From contig NZ_LMAS01000001.1 of NCBI RefSeq assembly GCF_001509555.1, positions 156,971 to 220,970 of the forward strand: a stretch of DNA of 64,000 nucleotides, written 5' to 3'. Source of the DNA: Bacillus sp. FJAT-29937 (GTDB taxonomy: Bacteria > Bacillota > Bacilli > Bacillales > Cytobacillaceae). Under the pieces are notes generated by a model, which was not told the DNA's origin, made no database searches, and worked only from the letters and a program-made list of their open reading frames with translations. The position numbers and the translations under genes were made by a program. Shown here one piece after another: positions 26,150-34,902 of the stretch. How positions within the stretch are numbered: position 1 is the first letter of the stretch; each line of letters begins with the position of its first letter.

Positions 26150-26464
26150 GTGGAAACGTTTACGGAAAGAGCTGTCCTTATTATTAAGAGTATCCCAGCT
26201 GGAAAAGTGATGACATATGGACAAATCGCTAAGCTTGCGGGCAGTCCAAGAGGGGCAAGGCAAGTAGTAAGAATTCTGCATTCCATGAGCAAAAAACATC
26301 AACTGCCTTGGCATCGGGTGATCAATTCAAGAGGGGAAATTGGTTTAAAGGATGATGAGCACTATTCAGTTCAAAGACTTTCCTTAGAGAGTGAAGGGGT
26401 AGAGTTTAAACTGAATGGAACGATAGATTTAAGTTTGTACGTGTATGAGCCAAAATTTGATTAA
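26150..26464 (+). CDS. Alkyltransferase-like protein (ATL, MGMT family without active cysteine)
   Basis: A 104-residue protein with the DNA-binding fold of O6-alkylguanine-DNA alkyltransferases. The helix-turn-helix segment is YGQIAKLAGSPRGARQV, with the Arg finger. The active-site motif PCHRV reads PWHRV (53-57), so the alkyl-accepting cysteine is Trp, the mark of ATL proteins. These bind alkylguanine and flag it for nucleotide excision repair rather than reversing it. The start is GTG with AAAGGGAGA at good spacing. Its partner just upstream is a MUG-type glycosylase. Confidence 0.92.
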   Translation: METFTERAVLIIKSIPAGKVMTYGQIAKLAGSPRGARQVVRILHSMSKKHQLPWHRVINSRGEIGLKDDEHYSVQRLSLESEGVEFKLNGTIDLSLYVYEPKFD

Positions 26465-26676
26465 ATATAAAAAGATTTGTGGACTGGGGTTCCGATATTT
26501 CCCTCTAAAAGATTATTTCCTGTATTTTCACTGTAAGACTTCATACAACCTATTTAACCGAATAATATAAAATACTGAATGAAAAACACTACTTTTTCCT
26601 CATACTGGAAATAGAGGGATTCACCTTTCAAAGAAGAATTGTATTAAACATAAGCAGAAGAAAGGTGTTGAAACCA

Positions 26677-28161
26677 TTGAGAAAACCAATGAAATTTAGT
26701 CTTAGTCTTTTATTGATTTTCATGCTTGCATTCGTTCCTCAAATAAACTCAGTGAAGCCGAATGTTCAGGCAACTGAAGATGGAGGAGCACTGGTCCAGG
26801 AGCTTAATCAGCTTCTCAATAATGATCCTGACTTAAAAGGAGCGTTAGCTGGTGTAAGTGTTCGTTCTGCCGAGACAGGGGAGCTGCTGTATGATCATAT
26901 TGGGGATATTCGCTTAAAGCCTGCTTCAAATATGAAGCTCCTAACCGCTGCAGCTGCTTTATCGACATTAGGGGAAAACTACAAATTCACGACTGAAGTA
27001 CTTACTGACGGTTCTGTAAAAGGGGTAACATTGCAAGGAAATCTCTATTTAAAAGGAAAGGGAGATCCGACATTATTAAAGGCGGATTTCGATCAATTTG
27101 CAAAAAAGATTAAAGATTTGGGAATTGATAATATTCACGGTGATTTAGTTGCTGATGACACGTGGTATGATGATATCCGCTATTCTATGGACTTAACTTG
27201 GAATGATGAAACCTATTATTATGGAGCACAAGTTTCAGCTTTAACTGCCTCACCTAATGAAGATTATGACGCTGGAACCGTAATTGTAGACGTAAATCCG
27301 GGAAAAAATACGGGTGCAGCACCTATTGTGACTTTAGAACCAAAAACGGATTATGTTAACATTATTAATAACGCCAAAACAGTAGCAAAAGACGGGAAGA
27401 AGAGCATTTCAATTGAGCGTAAGCACGGGACAAATGATATTATTATTGAAGGAACCATCCCGCTAGAAGCAAGCAGAGCGAGAGAATGGATGGCTGTTTG
27501 GGAGCCATCTGGCTATGCGCTTAATTTATTTAAACATTCATTAGCCGAACAAGGAATTAAATTAAAAGGGAAATTGCGGACAGCAGCTGCGCCTGAGGGA
27601 GCAAATGTATTAGTCAGTCACCAGTCCATGCCATTATCTGAATTGCTTATTCCTTTTATGAAGTTAAGCAATAATGGACATGCAGAAACAATAATAAAAG
27701 AAATGGGTAAGGTTGTTAAAGGGGAAGGCAGCTGGGATAAAGGAATTGAAGTGCTGAAAGAGGAGCTAATCAAATTAGGGATTAACACAAACACACTTGT
27801 TCTTCGAGATGGCTCTGGAATTTCCCATGTGAATTTAATACCTGCAAATGAAATTTCCAAGCTCCTGTTTGTCGTTCAAGACAAAGAATGGTATCAGAGC
27901 TATTTGACATCATTGCCAGTAGCGGGTGCAGCTGAACGAATGGTAGGAGGAACACTTCGAAACCGGATGATCAACTCTGTTGCACAAAACAAAGTAATCG
28001 CGAAAACGGGCTCCATTTCTACTGTCAGCTCATTATCTGGTTATGTGGATACGAAGAGCGGAGAAAGACTTATTTTTTCAATCGTATTAAATAATTTAGT
28101 TAATGGTTCAATGGGAAAAGTAATCGAGGATAAGATTGCGGTTATTTTAGCAGAACAATAG
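26677..28161 (+). CDS. dacC: D-Ala-D-Ala carboxypeptidase/endopeptidase, S13 family (DacC/PBP4a-like)
   Basis: A secreted class C penicillin-binding protein of about 494 residues that trims or cleaves peptidoglycan peptides. A signal peptide ends near VQA at about residue 32. SNMK holds nucleophile Ser84; a large inserted domain separates it from SNN (in [10 protein letters not shown]), and KTGS follows near the C-terminus ([10 protein letters not shown]). This wide spacing between the first two motifs is typical of the S13 family. The start is uncertain: GTG 26665 and TTG 26668 lie inside the AAAGGTG ribosome binding site, so TTG 26677, nine bases after it, is chosen. Confidence 0.88.
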   Translation: MRKPMKFSLSLLLIFMLAFVPQINSVKPNVQATEDGGALVQELNQLLNNDPDLKGALAGVSVRSAETGELLYDHIGDIRLKPASNMKLLTAAAALSTLGENYKFTTEVLTDGSVKGVTLQGNLYLKGKGDPTLLKADFDQFAKKIKDLGIDNIHGDLVADDTWYDDIRYSMDLTWNDETYYYGAQVSALTASPNEDYDAGTVIVDVNPGKNTGAAPIVTLEPKTDYVNIINNAKTVAKDGKKSISIERKHGTNDIIIEGTIPLEASRAREWMAVWEPSGYALNLFKHSLAEQGIKLKGKLRTAAAPEGANVLVSHQSMPLSELLIPFMKLSNNGHAETIIKEMGKVVKGEGSWDKGIEVLKEELIKLGINTNTLVLRDGSGISHVNLIPANEISKLLFVVQDKEWYQSYLTSLPVAGAAERMVGGTLRNRMINSVAQNKVIAKTGSISTVSSLSGYVDTKSGERLIFSIVLNNLVNGSMGKVIEDKIAVILAEQ

Positions 28162-28165
28162 ATTT

Positions 28166-28198
28166 AAAAAGCGGATCCAATTGGACCCGCTTTTTTTT
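28166..28198. terminator. Terminator between dacC and the YceI gene
   Basis: A 13-position stem with one mismatch (28166-28178 with 28183-28195), AATT loop and eight Ts; it may also serve the convergent YceI gene. Confidence 0.85.
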
Positions 28199-28202
28199 AA
28201 TA

Positions 28203-28733
28203 TTAAGCTTTTGCGGCTTGAACATCTAAAGAAATTTTCACTTTATCTCCTACAAGAACCCCGCCTGTTTCAAGAGCAGAGTTCCAAGTTAAACCATAAT
28301 CACTGCGCTTAATAGCTCCTTCAACAGTGAAGCCAACCTTATCGTTGCCCCATGGATCTTTACCAGTACCTTCATAAGTCACCTCAAACGTTTCCGCTTT
28401 CGTTACTCCGCGAATCGTTAAATCGCCTGTTACATCATATTCGCCGTCACCATTATTTACAATCTTAGTAGATTTGAAGGTCATTGATGGATTGTTTTCC
28501 ACATCAAAGAAGTCACCTGAACGAAGATGGTTATCACGATCAGCATTCCGTGTGTCAATACTTGCAAGATCTACATTAAATTGAATGTTAGCTGTTGTTA
28601 AGTCAGCCGGATCTGCTTCAATCACTGCATCGAATTGATTAAAAGTTCCTTTCACATTCGCAATCATCATATGCTTGATAGAAAAATCAACGCTGCTGTG
28701 TGCTGGATCAAGAGCCCATTTTGAATTTGTCAT
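28203..28733 (-). CDS. YceI family protein
   Basis: A 176-residue protein of the YceI family, a lipocalin-like barrel that binds isoprenoid (polyprenyl) chains. Typical segments are WALDPAHSSVDFSIKHMM at the start, NADRDNHLRSGDFFDVENNP in the middle and GDLTIRGVTK later. There is no signal peptide, so this is the cytosolic form common in Gram-positive bacteria. AGGAGG precedes the ATG. A consensus sigma-A promoter with an inverted repeat right after it stands upstream, which suggests a repressible, strongly inducible gene. The physiological role is not established. Confidence 0.92.
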   Translation of the reverse strand: MTNSKWALDPAHSSVDFSIKHMMIANVKGTFNQFDAVIEADPADLTTANIQFNVDLASIDTRNADRDNHLRSGDFFDVENNPSMTFKSTKIVNNGDGEYDVTGDLTIRGVTKAETFEVTYEGTGKDPWGNDKVGFTVEGAIKRSDYGLTWNSALETGGVLVGDKVKISLDVQAAKA

Positions 28734-28755
28734 TTTAGTTTCCTCCTAATTTTTG

Positions 28756-28785
28756 CTCGAATTTATTTTATTTGAATTCGAGATA
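28756..28785 (-). promoter_or_regulatory. Operator-like inverted repeat upstream of the YceI gene
   Basis: CTCGAATT (28756-28763) and AATTCGAG (28775-28782) are perfect inverted arms, with a spacer of 11. The right arm continues as ATA to 28785. The half site resembles the ATCTCGAATTCGAGAT type of site bound by MarR-family repressors such as MhqR. It lies just downstream of the promoter, where a repressor would block transcription. No regulator gene is adjacent. Confidence 0.5.
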
Positions 28786-28801
28786 ATTTAATTCTAAATA
28801 A

Positions 28802-28830
28802 ATTATATGAACACTTCCTCAATTTGTCAA
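28802..28830 (-). promoter_or_regulatory. Consensus sigma-A promoter of the YceI gene
   Basis: On the minus strand TTGACA (28825-28830) and TATAAT (28802-28807) are separated by exactly 17 bp. Both hexamers are perfect. Confidence 0.8.
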
Positions 28831-28929
28831 CAAAAAAATGAATAAAATTTTGGTCTTTTTCATGATTTATTATGGAAAGTGTTACAATAACAATAAATAA
28901 TTGGAAAGGTTACTGAAGGAGGGAGATCA

Positions 28930-31485
28930 TTGAACCAATTAGAACTAACGTACCGAAATGCTGTTGAAAATGCAAAATCGAAAATATTAAATGATATAAC
29001 TTTATACTTGGGCAGTAAAGATACAATGCCAGCTTATGAAGACTATGTTTCAGAAAGAAGTACCTATATTAATCAATTATGGTTAAATGTCTGGTTAAAT
29101 AAATCTACCGGAAGCGTGTCTAGACAGATAAAAAAAGATTATTTAAAATGGAAAGGTTACGAAACGGAGAATTTAGATAAGAAATTAATAAACCATCTCT
29201 TCCGAACTGAAATGCGTACATATAAGCCATTTAATGCGCTTGAATGGTTAAACAAGAAATGGGAAGCAGAAGAAATAAATTGGGATATAAAATATAGAGA
29301 AGCCAGAGAAGACTTTTTACAAAAAGAAGAAGAAAGGCTGCTTCATGAATCAATTCATAATTTCCAAGATAAATTTATTCAGGAAATAGAATGCCTCATT
29401 GATAAAAATAATGAAAGTCTTTATTTATATGTAAGACACTTCATTTCCATAAACCTAATAAACGATCTGAAAAGCGAAGTTAAGTATAAAAAGATTGACA
29501 CTTTCGCACTCGAAGAAAAACTTAAAATGATCGGTGCTTTCAATTCGGCTGACTATACATTACTCAGCGAATTTCTTGAAGAATTAACTGGGGAAATTCA
29601 CAAAACCTCTCATTGGGGCCGCCGGTATTTTGAATACGAAACGTATTTTGATCGATATTTACTGAAAACAGCACGCTATTTGAAAGATGTAATGATGGAT
29701 ATGGGACTGAATGAAATGATGGTTAAAGGGTTTAATCTCTCAACATCTTTTATGCAGTCTATTACAGATGAAATACTTGCTGAAGCTAGTGAAGAATTGG
29801 CCATGCACTTTATTGAGGAAGCACAGCAGGAATATATGATTGATTTGATAAGGCTTTCAAAAGTTCCATTTGATTTAGCTAAGCATGGAGAAATATATCG
29901 ATATGATCTAGCCAATCTACAGCGAAGATTAGAGGAAGAAAGAGCAGAAATAGAGAGAAAAAAAGAAGAGGAAAAGCGGATCATCAATGACATTTTCGGA
30001 CAAGAATATCAGCCTTCTATTAGAAGTAATATTCGTTTCGTTCTGCATATCGGCGAAACAAATACTGGAAAAACGCACCATGCACTAGAAAAAATGAAAG
30101 CAGCTTCAAGCGGATTATATTTGGCCCCGCTGCGCCTGCTTGCTTTAGAAGTATACGATAAACTGAATGAGGAAGGGACACTTTGCTCTTTAAAAACAGG
30201 CGAAGAGGAAAAGATTGTAGCTGGCGCAAGCCATATATCCTGCACAGTCGAAATGTTTCATGAAAAGGAATCTTTCGACTGTATTGTAATTGACGAAGCA
30301 CAGATGATTACAGATAAGGATCGAGGATTTTCCTGGTACAAGGCTATCACAAAGGCAAACGCAAATGAAGTGCACATTATTGGCAGCCATAATGTCAAAG
30401 ACATATTACTTCAGCTGCTTGGTGATGCAAGCATTGAAATCTTCGAATACACACGAGAGGTCCCATTAGAAGTTGAAAAGAGGGAGTTTAAGTTTAGCCG
30501 TGTCGATAAAGGGGATGCTTTAATTTGTTTTTCAAGGAAAAAAGTGCTCGAAACAGCATCAAGACTGGAAAATTCCGGACACTCTGTCAGTATGATTTAT
30601 GGAAGTATGCCGCCTGAAACAAGGAAAAAGCAAGTTCAGCGGTTTAATCATGGAAAATCTTCTATTATTGTTTCAACTGATGCGATTGGAATGGGGATTA
30701 ACCTCCCAATTAAAAGAGTCGTTTTCCTGGAAAATGAGAAATTCGATGGACAGAAAAGACGGCTCCTTACATCCCAGGAAGTTAAGCAGATTGCCGGGAG
30801 AGCTGGAAGGAAAGGTATTTACGATGTAGGTAAAGTAGCTTTTGTCACAGATATTCATAAGATGTGGGATCTCCTCGTTTCCGAGGATCAGCCCATTCTA
30901 ACATTTTCTGTAGCACCAACAAGTACTGTTTTTGAACGGTTTCAAACGTACTATCGTGATCTAGGAACCTTTTTTGAATTATGGGATAAATTTGAAAGTC
31001 CGAAGGGGACGAAGAAGGCGTCTTTATCAGAAGAAAGAGAGTTGTATGAAAAGGTCCGCGGCTCAAGTATAGAAGCAAAATTGTCCATTATGGATCTATA
31101 TGGTTTTCTTCATTTGCCATTTTCCAAAAAGGAGCCTCAATTAATTTGGCAGTGGGAACAAACGATGTTAGCCATTATTGATGGGAATGAGCTGCCAGAA
31201 CCGATTTTAAAAAATCGCAACTTAGAGGAATTAGAGCTTTCATACAAAGCGATTGGTCTCCATCTGTTGTTTTTATATCGGTTAGATCGTAGAACCGAAG
31301 CCATTTATTGGGAGCGGATCCGGGAGCAGATTAGTGACAAAGTACATGACAGATTACGAACCGATGTGAAAAACATCGCCAAAAAATGCCGAAGCTGCGG
31401 AAGAAGCTTGCCATGGGATCATAAATATCAAATTTGTGATCAATGCCATGAAAGAAAATACCGAAGACACTACACACAATATTAA
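28930..31485 (+). CDS. SUV3-like superfamily 2 RNA helicase with C-terminal zinc ribbon
   Basis: A large (851-residue) ATP-dependent helicase. The N-terminal 360 residues are helical, charged and unrecognised. The helicase core has Walker A GETNTGKT (375-382), motif II DEAQ (455-458), SAT-like and FSRKKV segments, and motif VI QIAGRAGRKG (620-629). The GETNTGKT and IAGRAGR forms match the SUV3 family, known from the mitochondrial RNA degradosome. The C-terminus has CRSC and CDQC (820-839), a likely zinc ribbon. RNA unwinding or decay is the inferred role. The start is TTG with GAAGGAGGGA upstream. It ends at its own terminator. Confidence 0.82.
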   Translation: MNQLELTYRNAVENAKSKILNDITLYLGSKDTMPAYEDYVSERSTYINQLWLNVWLNKSTGSVSRQIKKDYLKWKGYETENLDKKLINHLFRTEMRTYKPFNALEWLNKKWEAEEINWDIKYREAREDFLQKEEERLLHESIHNFQDKFIQEIECLIDKNNESLYLYVRHFISINLINDLKSEVKYKKIDTFALEEKLKMIGAFNSADYTLLSEFLEELTGEIHKTSHWGRRYFEYETYFDRYLLKTARYLKDVMMDMGLNEMMVKGFNLSTSFMQSITDEILAEASEELAMHFIEEAQQEYMIDLIRLSKVPFDLAKHGEIYRYDLANLQRRLEEERAEIERKKEEEKRIINDIFGQEYQPSIRSNIRFVLHIGETNTGKTHHALEKMKAASSGLYLAPLRLLALEVYDKLNEEGTLCSLKTGEEEKIVAGASHISCTVEMFHEKESFDCIVIDEAQMITDKDRGFSWYKAITKANANEVHIIGSHNVKDILLQLLGDASIEIFEYTREVPLEVEKREFKFSRVDKGDALICFSRKKVLETASRLENSGHSVSMIYGSMPPETRKKQVQRFNHGKSSIIVSTDAIGMGINLPIKRVVFLENEKFDGQKRRLLTSQEVKQIAGRAGRKGIYDVGKVAFVTDIHKMWDLLVSEDQPILTFSVAPTSTVFERFQTYYRDLGTFFELWDKFESPKGTKKASLSEERELYEKVRGSSIEAKLSIMDLYGFLHLPFSKKEPQLIWQWEQTMLAIIDGNELPEPILKNRNLEELELSYKAIGLHLLFLYRLDRRTEAIYWERIREQISDKVHDRLRTDVKNIAKKCRSCGRSLPWDHKYQICDQCHERKYRRHYTQY

Positions 31486-31486
31486 G

Positions 31487-31535
31487 AAGCTTAGCTTCCG
31501 GCGGAATAACAGTCAGGAAGCTAAGCTTTATTTTT
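31487..31535 (+). terminator. Terminator of the SUV3-like helicase gene
   Basis: A perfect 13-bp stem (31487-31499 with 31516-31528) with a 16-nt loop, followed by T-rich sequence; also placed to serve the convergent dehydrogenase. Confidence 0.8.
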
Positions 31536-31541
31536 CAATAC

Positions 31542-32675
31542 TTATGGTTTTAGGACCACTTTTATACAGTCATCATCATGGTCATTAAAGATTTTGTATC
31601 CGTGGACAGCATCATCTAATGAAATTTTATGTGTAATGATTTCCTTCGGATCGAATTCTCCATCAATAATTTTTTCATATAATTTTTTCATGTAAGGAAT
31701 AACAGGAGCCTGCCCCATTTTTAATGTAATATTTCTAATGAAGAATGCGCCTAGTGGAAATAGGTTATAGTTTCCGCCGTAAACACCAGTTAATTGAAGA
31801 GTTCCGCCTTTCCTAACTGCTTTAGTCGCTATTTGGATAGGTCCTAGTGTTCCGCCCTGCAGCTTCAATTTCTGTTCTAAAAATTCGATCGGGGATTTTT
31901 TTCCGTCCATCCCAACACAATCAATGACAACATCAGCTCCTCCTTTGGTGATCTCCTTAATATATTCTCCCATATCAGGATGCTTCGTAAATTCAAAAGT
32001 CTCAACCTTATTCATGTTTTTCGCATGATTGATTCGATAATCTAAATAATCTATTGCAATGACTCGTTCTGCCCCCTCCATCCAGGCAAACTTTTGTGCC
32101 ATTAAGCCAACTGGCCCGCAGCCAAGGACAACAACGGTATCGCCTTTTTTTACACCTGCATTTACAACACTCCAATAGGCAGTTGGCAATACATCGGATA
32201 GAAAGAGAAGGGACTCATCTTCCTTTTCACAAGACTCTGGAATAAGAAATGGCGTAAAATTACCAAATGGAACCCGCAAGTATTCAGCTTGTCCACCCGG
32301 ATAATTTCCGTATTTCTCGGAATATCCAAAATATCCTCCCGAATCATAATGAGGATTAGAATTATCACATTGACTAGTTAAATCCTGTTCACAATAGACA
32401 CAGTGACCACATGAGACATTAAATGGTATAACGACACGATCGCCTTTTTTTACTTTTGTAACCTCAGAACCAACTTCTTCAACAATCCCCATTGGTTCAT
32501 GGCCAATCACATAGCCTTTCGGCAGTGGCATATTTCCTTGATATAAATGCAAATCCGATCCACAAATTGCTGTTGATGTAATTTTAATAATAATATCATC
32601 ACTTTTTTCGATTACTGGATCCTCAACTTGATCAACAGCCACATTATTAGGTCCTTGATACGTAACAGCTTTCAT
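31542..32675 (-). CDS. adhB: Zinc-dependent alcohol dehydrogenase (AdhB-like)
   Basis: A 377-residue medium-chain dehydrogenase. The catalytic zinc site is formed by Cys38 in AICGSDLH and the GHEPMG motif. The structural zinc cysteines are CGHCVYCEQDLTSQC. The nucleotide-binding motif GCGPVGLMA lies near residue 185. Insertions after the structural zinc loop (the SGGYFGYSEKYGNYPGG region) make it like glutathione-independent formaldehyde-type dehydrogenases and B. subtilis AdhB. The substrate is unknown. AGGAGGTAA precedes the ATG. It is a single-gene unit. Confidence 0.88.
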   Translation of the reverse strand: MKAVTYQGPNNVAVDQVEDPVIEKSDDIIIKITSTAICGSDLHLYQGNMPLPKGYVIGHEPMGIVEEVGSEVTKVKKGDRVVIPFNVSCGHCVYCEQDLTSQCDNSNPHYDSGGYFGYSEKYGNYPGGQAEYLRVPFGNFTPFLIPESCEKEDESLLFLSDVLPTAYWSVVNAGVKKGDTVVVLGCGPVGLMAQKFAWMEGAERVIAIDYLDYRINHAKNMNKVETFEFTKHPDMGEYIKEITKGGADVVIDCVGMDGKKSPIEFLEQKLKLQGGTLGPIQIATKAVRKGGTLQLTGVYGGNYNLFPLGAFFIRNITLKMGQAPVIPYMKKLYEKIIDGEFDPKEIITHKISLDDAVHGYKIFNDHDDDCIKVVLKP

Positions 32676-32869
32676 CCGAAATTACCTCCTAATTAAGTCG
32701 AATTTGCACACTTCTATTATTATTGTTCTGAATAGGAATTACATTCTTTAAGAAAGAATCAATTTACGGTACATTTTTTTCCAGCATAACAAAATTAACT
32801 CGTAAAAAAGGAATAAAAATTAATTTCGGTTGCAAAATAATTTTGATTTAATATGAGGGAGGAATTTGA

Positions 32870-33520
32870 ATGCAAATGCAAAACCAAAATCAGCAGCAAG
32901 GTCAAACGCATCAAAATATGCATACGGGCATGGTTAATCAACAAATGAATCATGGGGGACATGAGGTATTTGATGTCCATGAGGTGTTATCCGGGACTAT
33001 TGGTGTTTTAGATCAATTCACTCTATTACGTCCACTTGTAAAAGATCAAGAACTAGCAAGTATTCTTGATAGACAATATCAGTTTATTACGCAGGAATAT
33101 AATACGACTGTTGACTGCTTTAAAACTGGACAAGATCCAGCGGTGCCAACACAGAGCTATAAAATGACACAAGATAACGATTTTATTTATGGGTTGAAGC
33201 CAACTCAGCCTAAAAAACCGTTAACTTCGGCTTCAGAAATTACAGACGCATGTATATCAGGACTTTTACTTGGTGCGCATAAGGGAATGGCTGGATCAAA
33301 AACAATGGCAGCATGTGAAGTGACAAATCCAGTTGTCCGCCGCGTCATAGCCGACTCTGTGCCGAATTGCATTGAAATGGCTTATGAACTTTCGATTTAT
33401 CAAAATAAACATCATTACTATCAAGTGCCGCAGCTCGCTTCGCAAGATATGCAGCAGCTGTTAAATGCTTATGCTCCAGCCCAAATGAATGGGATGCCGA
33501 ACAACAATACTACACACTAA
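32870..33520 (+). CDS. yhcQ: Spore coat protein, CotF/YhcQ family
   Basis: A 216-residue spore protein with a Gln/Asn/His/Met-rich N-terminus (first 30 residues), a helical core of the coat F domain (about 35-195) and a low-complexity end. The length and low-complexity ends match B. subtilis YhcQ. The core includes DVHEVLSGTIGVLDQF near the start and a PVVRRVIADSV segment later. It should be made in the mother cell or forespore late in sporulation. GAGGGAGGAA precedes the ATG. It is a single gene with a terminator. Confidence 0.85.
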   Translation: MQMQNQNQQQGQTHQNMHTGMVNQQMNHGGHEVFDVHEVLSGTIGVLDQFTLLRPLVKDQELASILDRQYQFITQEYNTTVDCFKTGQDPAVPTQSYKMTQDNDFIYGLKPTQPKKPLTSASEITDACISGLLLGAHKGMAGSKTMAACEVTNPVVRRVIADSVPNCIEMAYELSIYQNKHHYYQVPQLASQDMQQLLNAYAPAQMNGMPNNNTTH

Positions 33521-33536
33521 TAATAAATATTATTTC

Positions 33537-33571
33537 AAAAGGTGATTCTGACAGATAGAATCACCTTTTTT
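33537..33571 (+). terminator. Terminator of the coat protein gene
   Basis: A perfect 13-bp stem (33537-33549 with 33557-33569), 7-nt loop and T run. Confidence 0.88.
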
Positions 33572-33600
33572 GCTGTAAAAACATTATTTCAAAATAAAAA

Positions 33601-33614
33601 TAAAAACGCTTTCA
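33601..33614 (+). promoter_or_regulatory. Candidate CcpA cre site upstream of the liv operon
   Basis: TAAAAACGCTTTCA differs at one position from TGAAAACGCTTTCA, a standard cre sequence. It lies 24 bp upstream of the proposed -35 box, a position from which CcpA activates rather than blocks other Bacillus operons. Confidence 0.5.
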
Positions 33615-33638
33615 TTTTCAAACAATTCAAATAATCTA

Positions 33639-33667
33639 TTTACAATAGCCAATAAGTAGTATTTAAT
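33639..33667 (+). promoter_or_regulatory. Probable sigma-A promoter of the liv operon
   Basis: TTTACA (33639-33644) and TTTAAT (33662-33667) are separated by 17 bp, about 40 bp upstream of the first gene. Confidence 0.55.
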
Positions 33668-33709
33668 AGATATATGTTTTTAATTATCAGATAATAGGAG
33701 GAAAAAGAA

Positions 33710-34876
33710 ATGAGTCAATTGTTTAAAAAACCATTTCTAGCAATTGCAGTTTTAATGCTAGTTTTATTAACAGCATGCGGCGGCAAAGGCACAGGAACAG
33801 AACCAAAAGAAGAAGGCGGCTCTTCAAGTGAAGGGGAAGTTGTAAACGCCAAAATAGGTGTCATCTCTTATATGACAGGACCTGGTGCTGCATATGGAGA
33901 GGCTATTACTAACGGCTTCAAATTAGCACAAAAGGAAATTAATGAAAAAGGCGAAGTTAACATCGAGCTTGTTATTGAAGACTCTGCCGGTAAACAAGAG
34001 CAAGCTTTATCAGCTGCACAAAAGTTAATGAGCGATGACAGCATCGTTGCACTATTAGGACCAACTTTAAGTACAGAAATGAATGTTGTAGGACCTGAGG
34101 CTGATTTAAATGGTATTCCAATTATGGGTACATCAACAACTGCAGAAGGAATTCCGCAAATTGGCGAGTATGTATTCAGAAACTCCATTCCAGAAGCTCT
34201 AGCTATTCCTGCTTCTGTTAAAAAAGCTGTTGATAAATACGATGTGAAAAAAGTTGCAATTCTATACGGAAACGATGACGTATTTACAAAATCCGGATTC
34301 GACACAATGAAAAAAGTTGCTGAAGATATGGGTCTTGAAATTACGACTATTGAAACATTTCAAAAAGGACAAGCTGACTACAATGCACAATTAACAAAAA
34401 TTAAAAGTCAAAATGTTGACTTAATCCTAGCTTCTGCACTTTATAATGAAGGTGCTGTTATCATGGACCAAGCAAGAAAAATGGGGATTGACGTACCATT
34501 CGTTGGAGGCAACGGCTTTAACTCTCCACAGGTTATTGAAATTGCAGGCGAAGCTTCAAACGGATTAATTGTTGCGACTCCATGGTTTGGAGATAAAGAA
34601 GACCCGAAAGTTCAAGAATTTAATACAAAATATGAAGCTGCATATAAAAAGAAGCCTGACCAATTCGCTGCTCAAGCTTATGATGCTCTTTATATTTATG
34701 CTGAAGCAATTAAAAACGCAGGTGAAGCTGACCGAGATAAAATTAAAGATGCTCTACTTGAAATTAAAGACCTTGAAGGAATTCTTGGAAAGTTCTCATT
34801 TGATAAAGATGGAGACGTAATCATGGATCCAACTGTACTTGTTATTGAAGAAGGTAAATTCAAAATCTTTGAATAA
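33710..34876 (+). CDS. livJ: Branched-chain amino acid type ABC transporter, substrate-binding lipoprotein (LivJ-like)
   Basis: A 388-residue lipoprotein (lipobox LTACG, near residue 22) with a Gly/Ser/Glu linker and a type I periplasmic-binding fold of the LivJ/LivK family. Family segments are KIGVISYMTGPGAAYG at the start of the mature domain and YDALYIYAEAI near the end. It is the first gene of a five-gene operon with both permeases and both ATPases. The family carries branched-chain amino acids but also amides, urea and other small molecules, so the substrate is open; the downstream molybdenum hydroxylase makes a nitrogen compound possible (inference). AGGAGG precedes the ATG. Confidence 0.88.
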   Translation: MSQLFKKPFLAIAVLMLVLLTACGGKGTGTEPKEEGGSSSEGEVVNAKIGVISYMTGPGAAYGEAITNGFKLAQKEINEKGEVNIELVIEDSAGKQEQALSAAQKLMSDDSIVALLGPTLSTEMNVVGPEADLNGIPIMGTSTTAEGIPQIGEYVFRNSIPEALAIPASVKKAVDKYDVKKVAILYGNDDVFTKSGFDTMKKVAEDMGLEITTIETFQKGQADYNAQLTKIKSQNVDLILASALYNEGAVIMDQARKMGIDVPFVGGNGFNSPQVIEIAGEASNGLIVATPWFGDKEDPKVQEFNTKYEAAYKKKPDQFAAQAYDALYIYAEAIKNAGEADRDKIKDALLEIKDLEGILGKFSFDKDGDVIMDPTVLVIEEGKFKIFE

Positions 34877-34902
34877 TATTAGGAATTAGTGGGTGAGATG
34901 TT

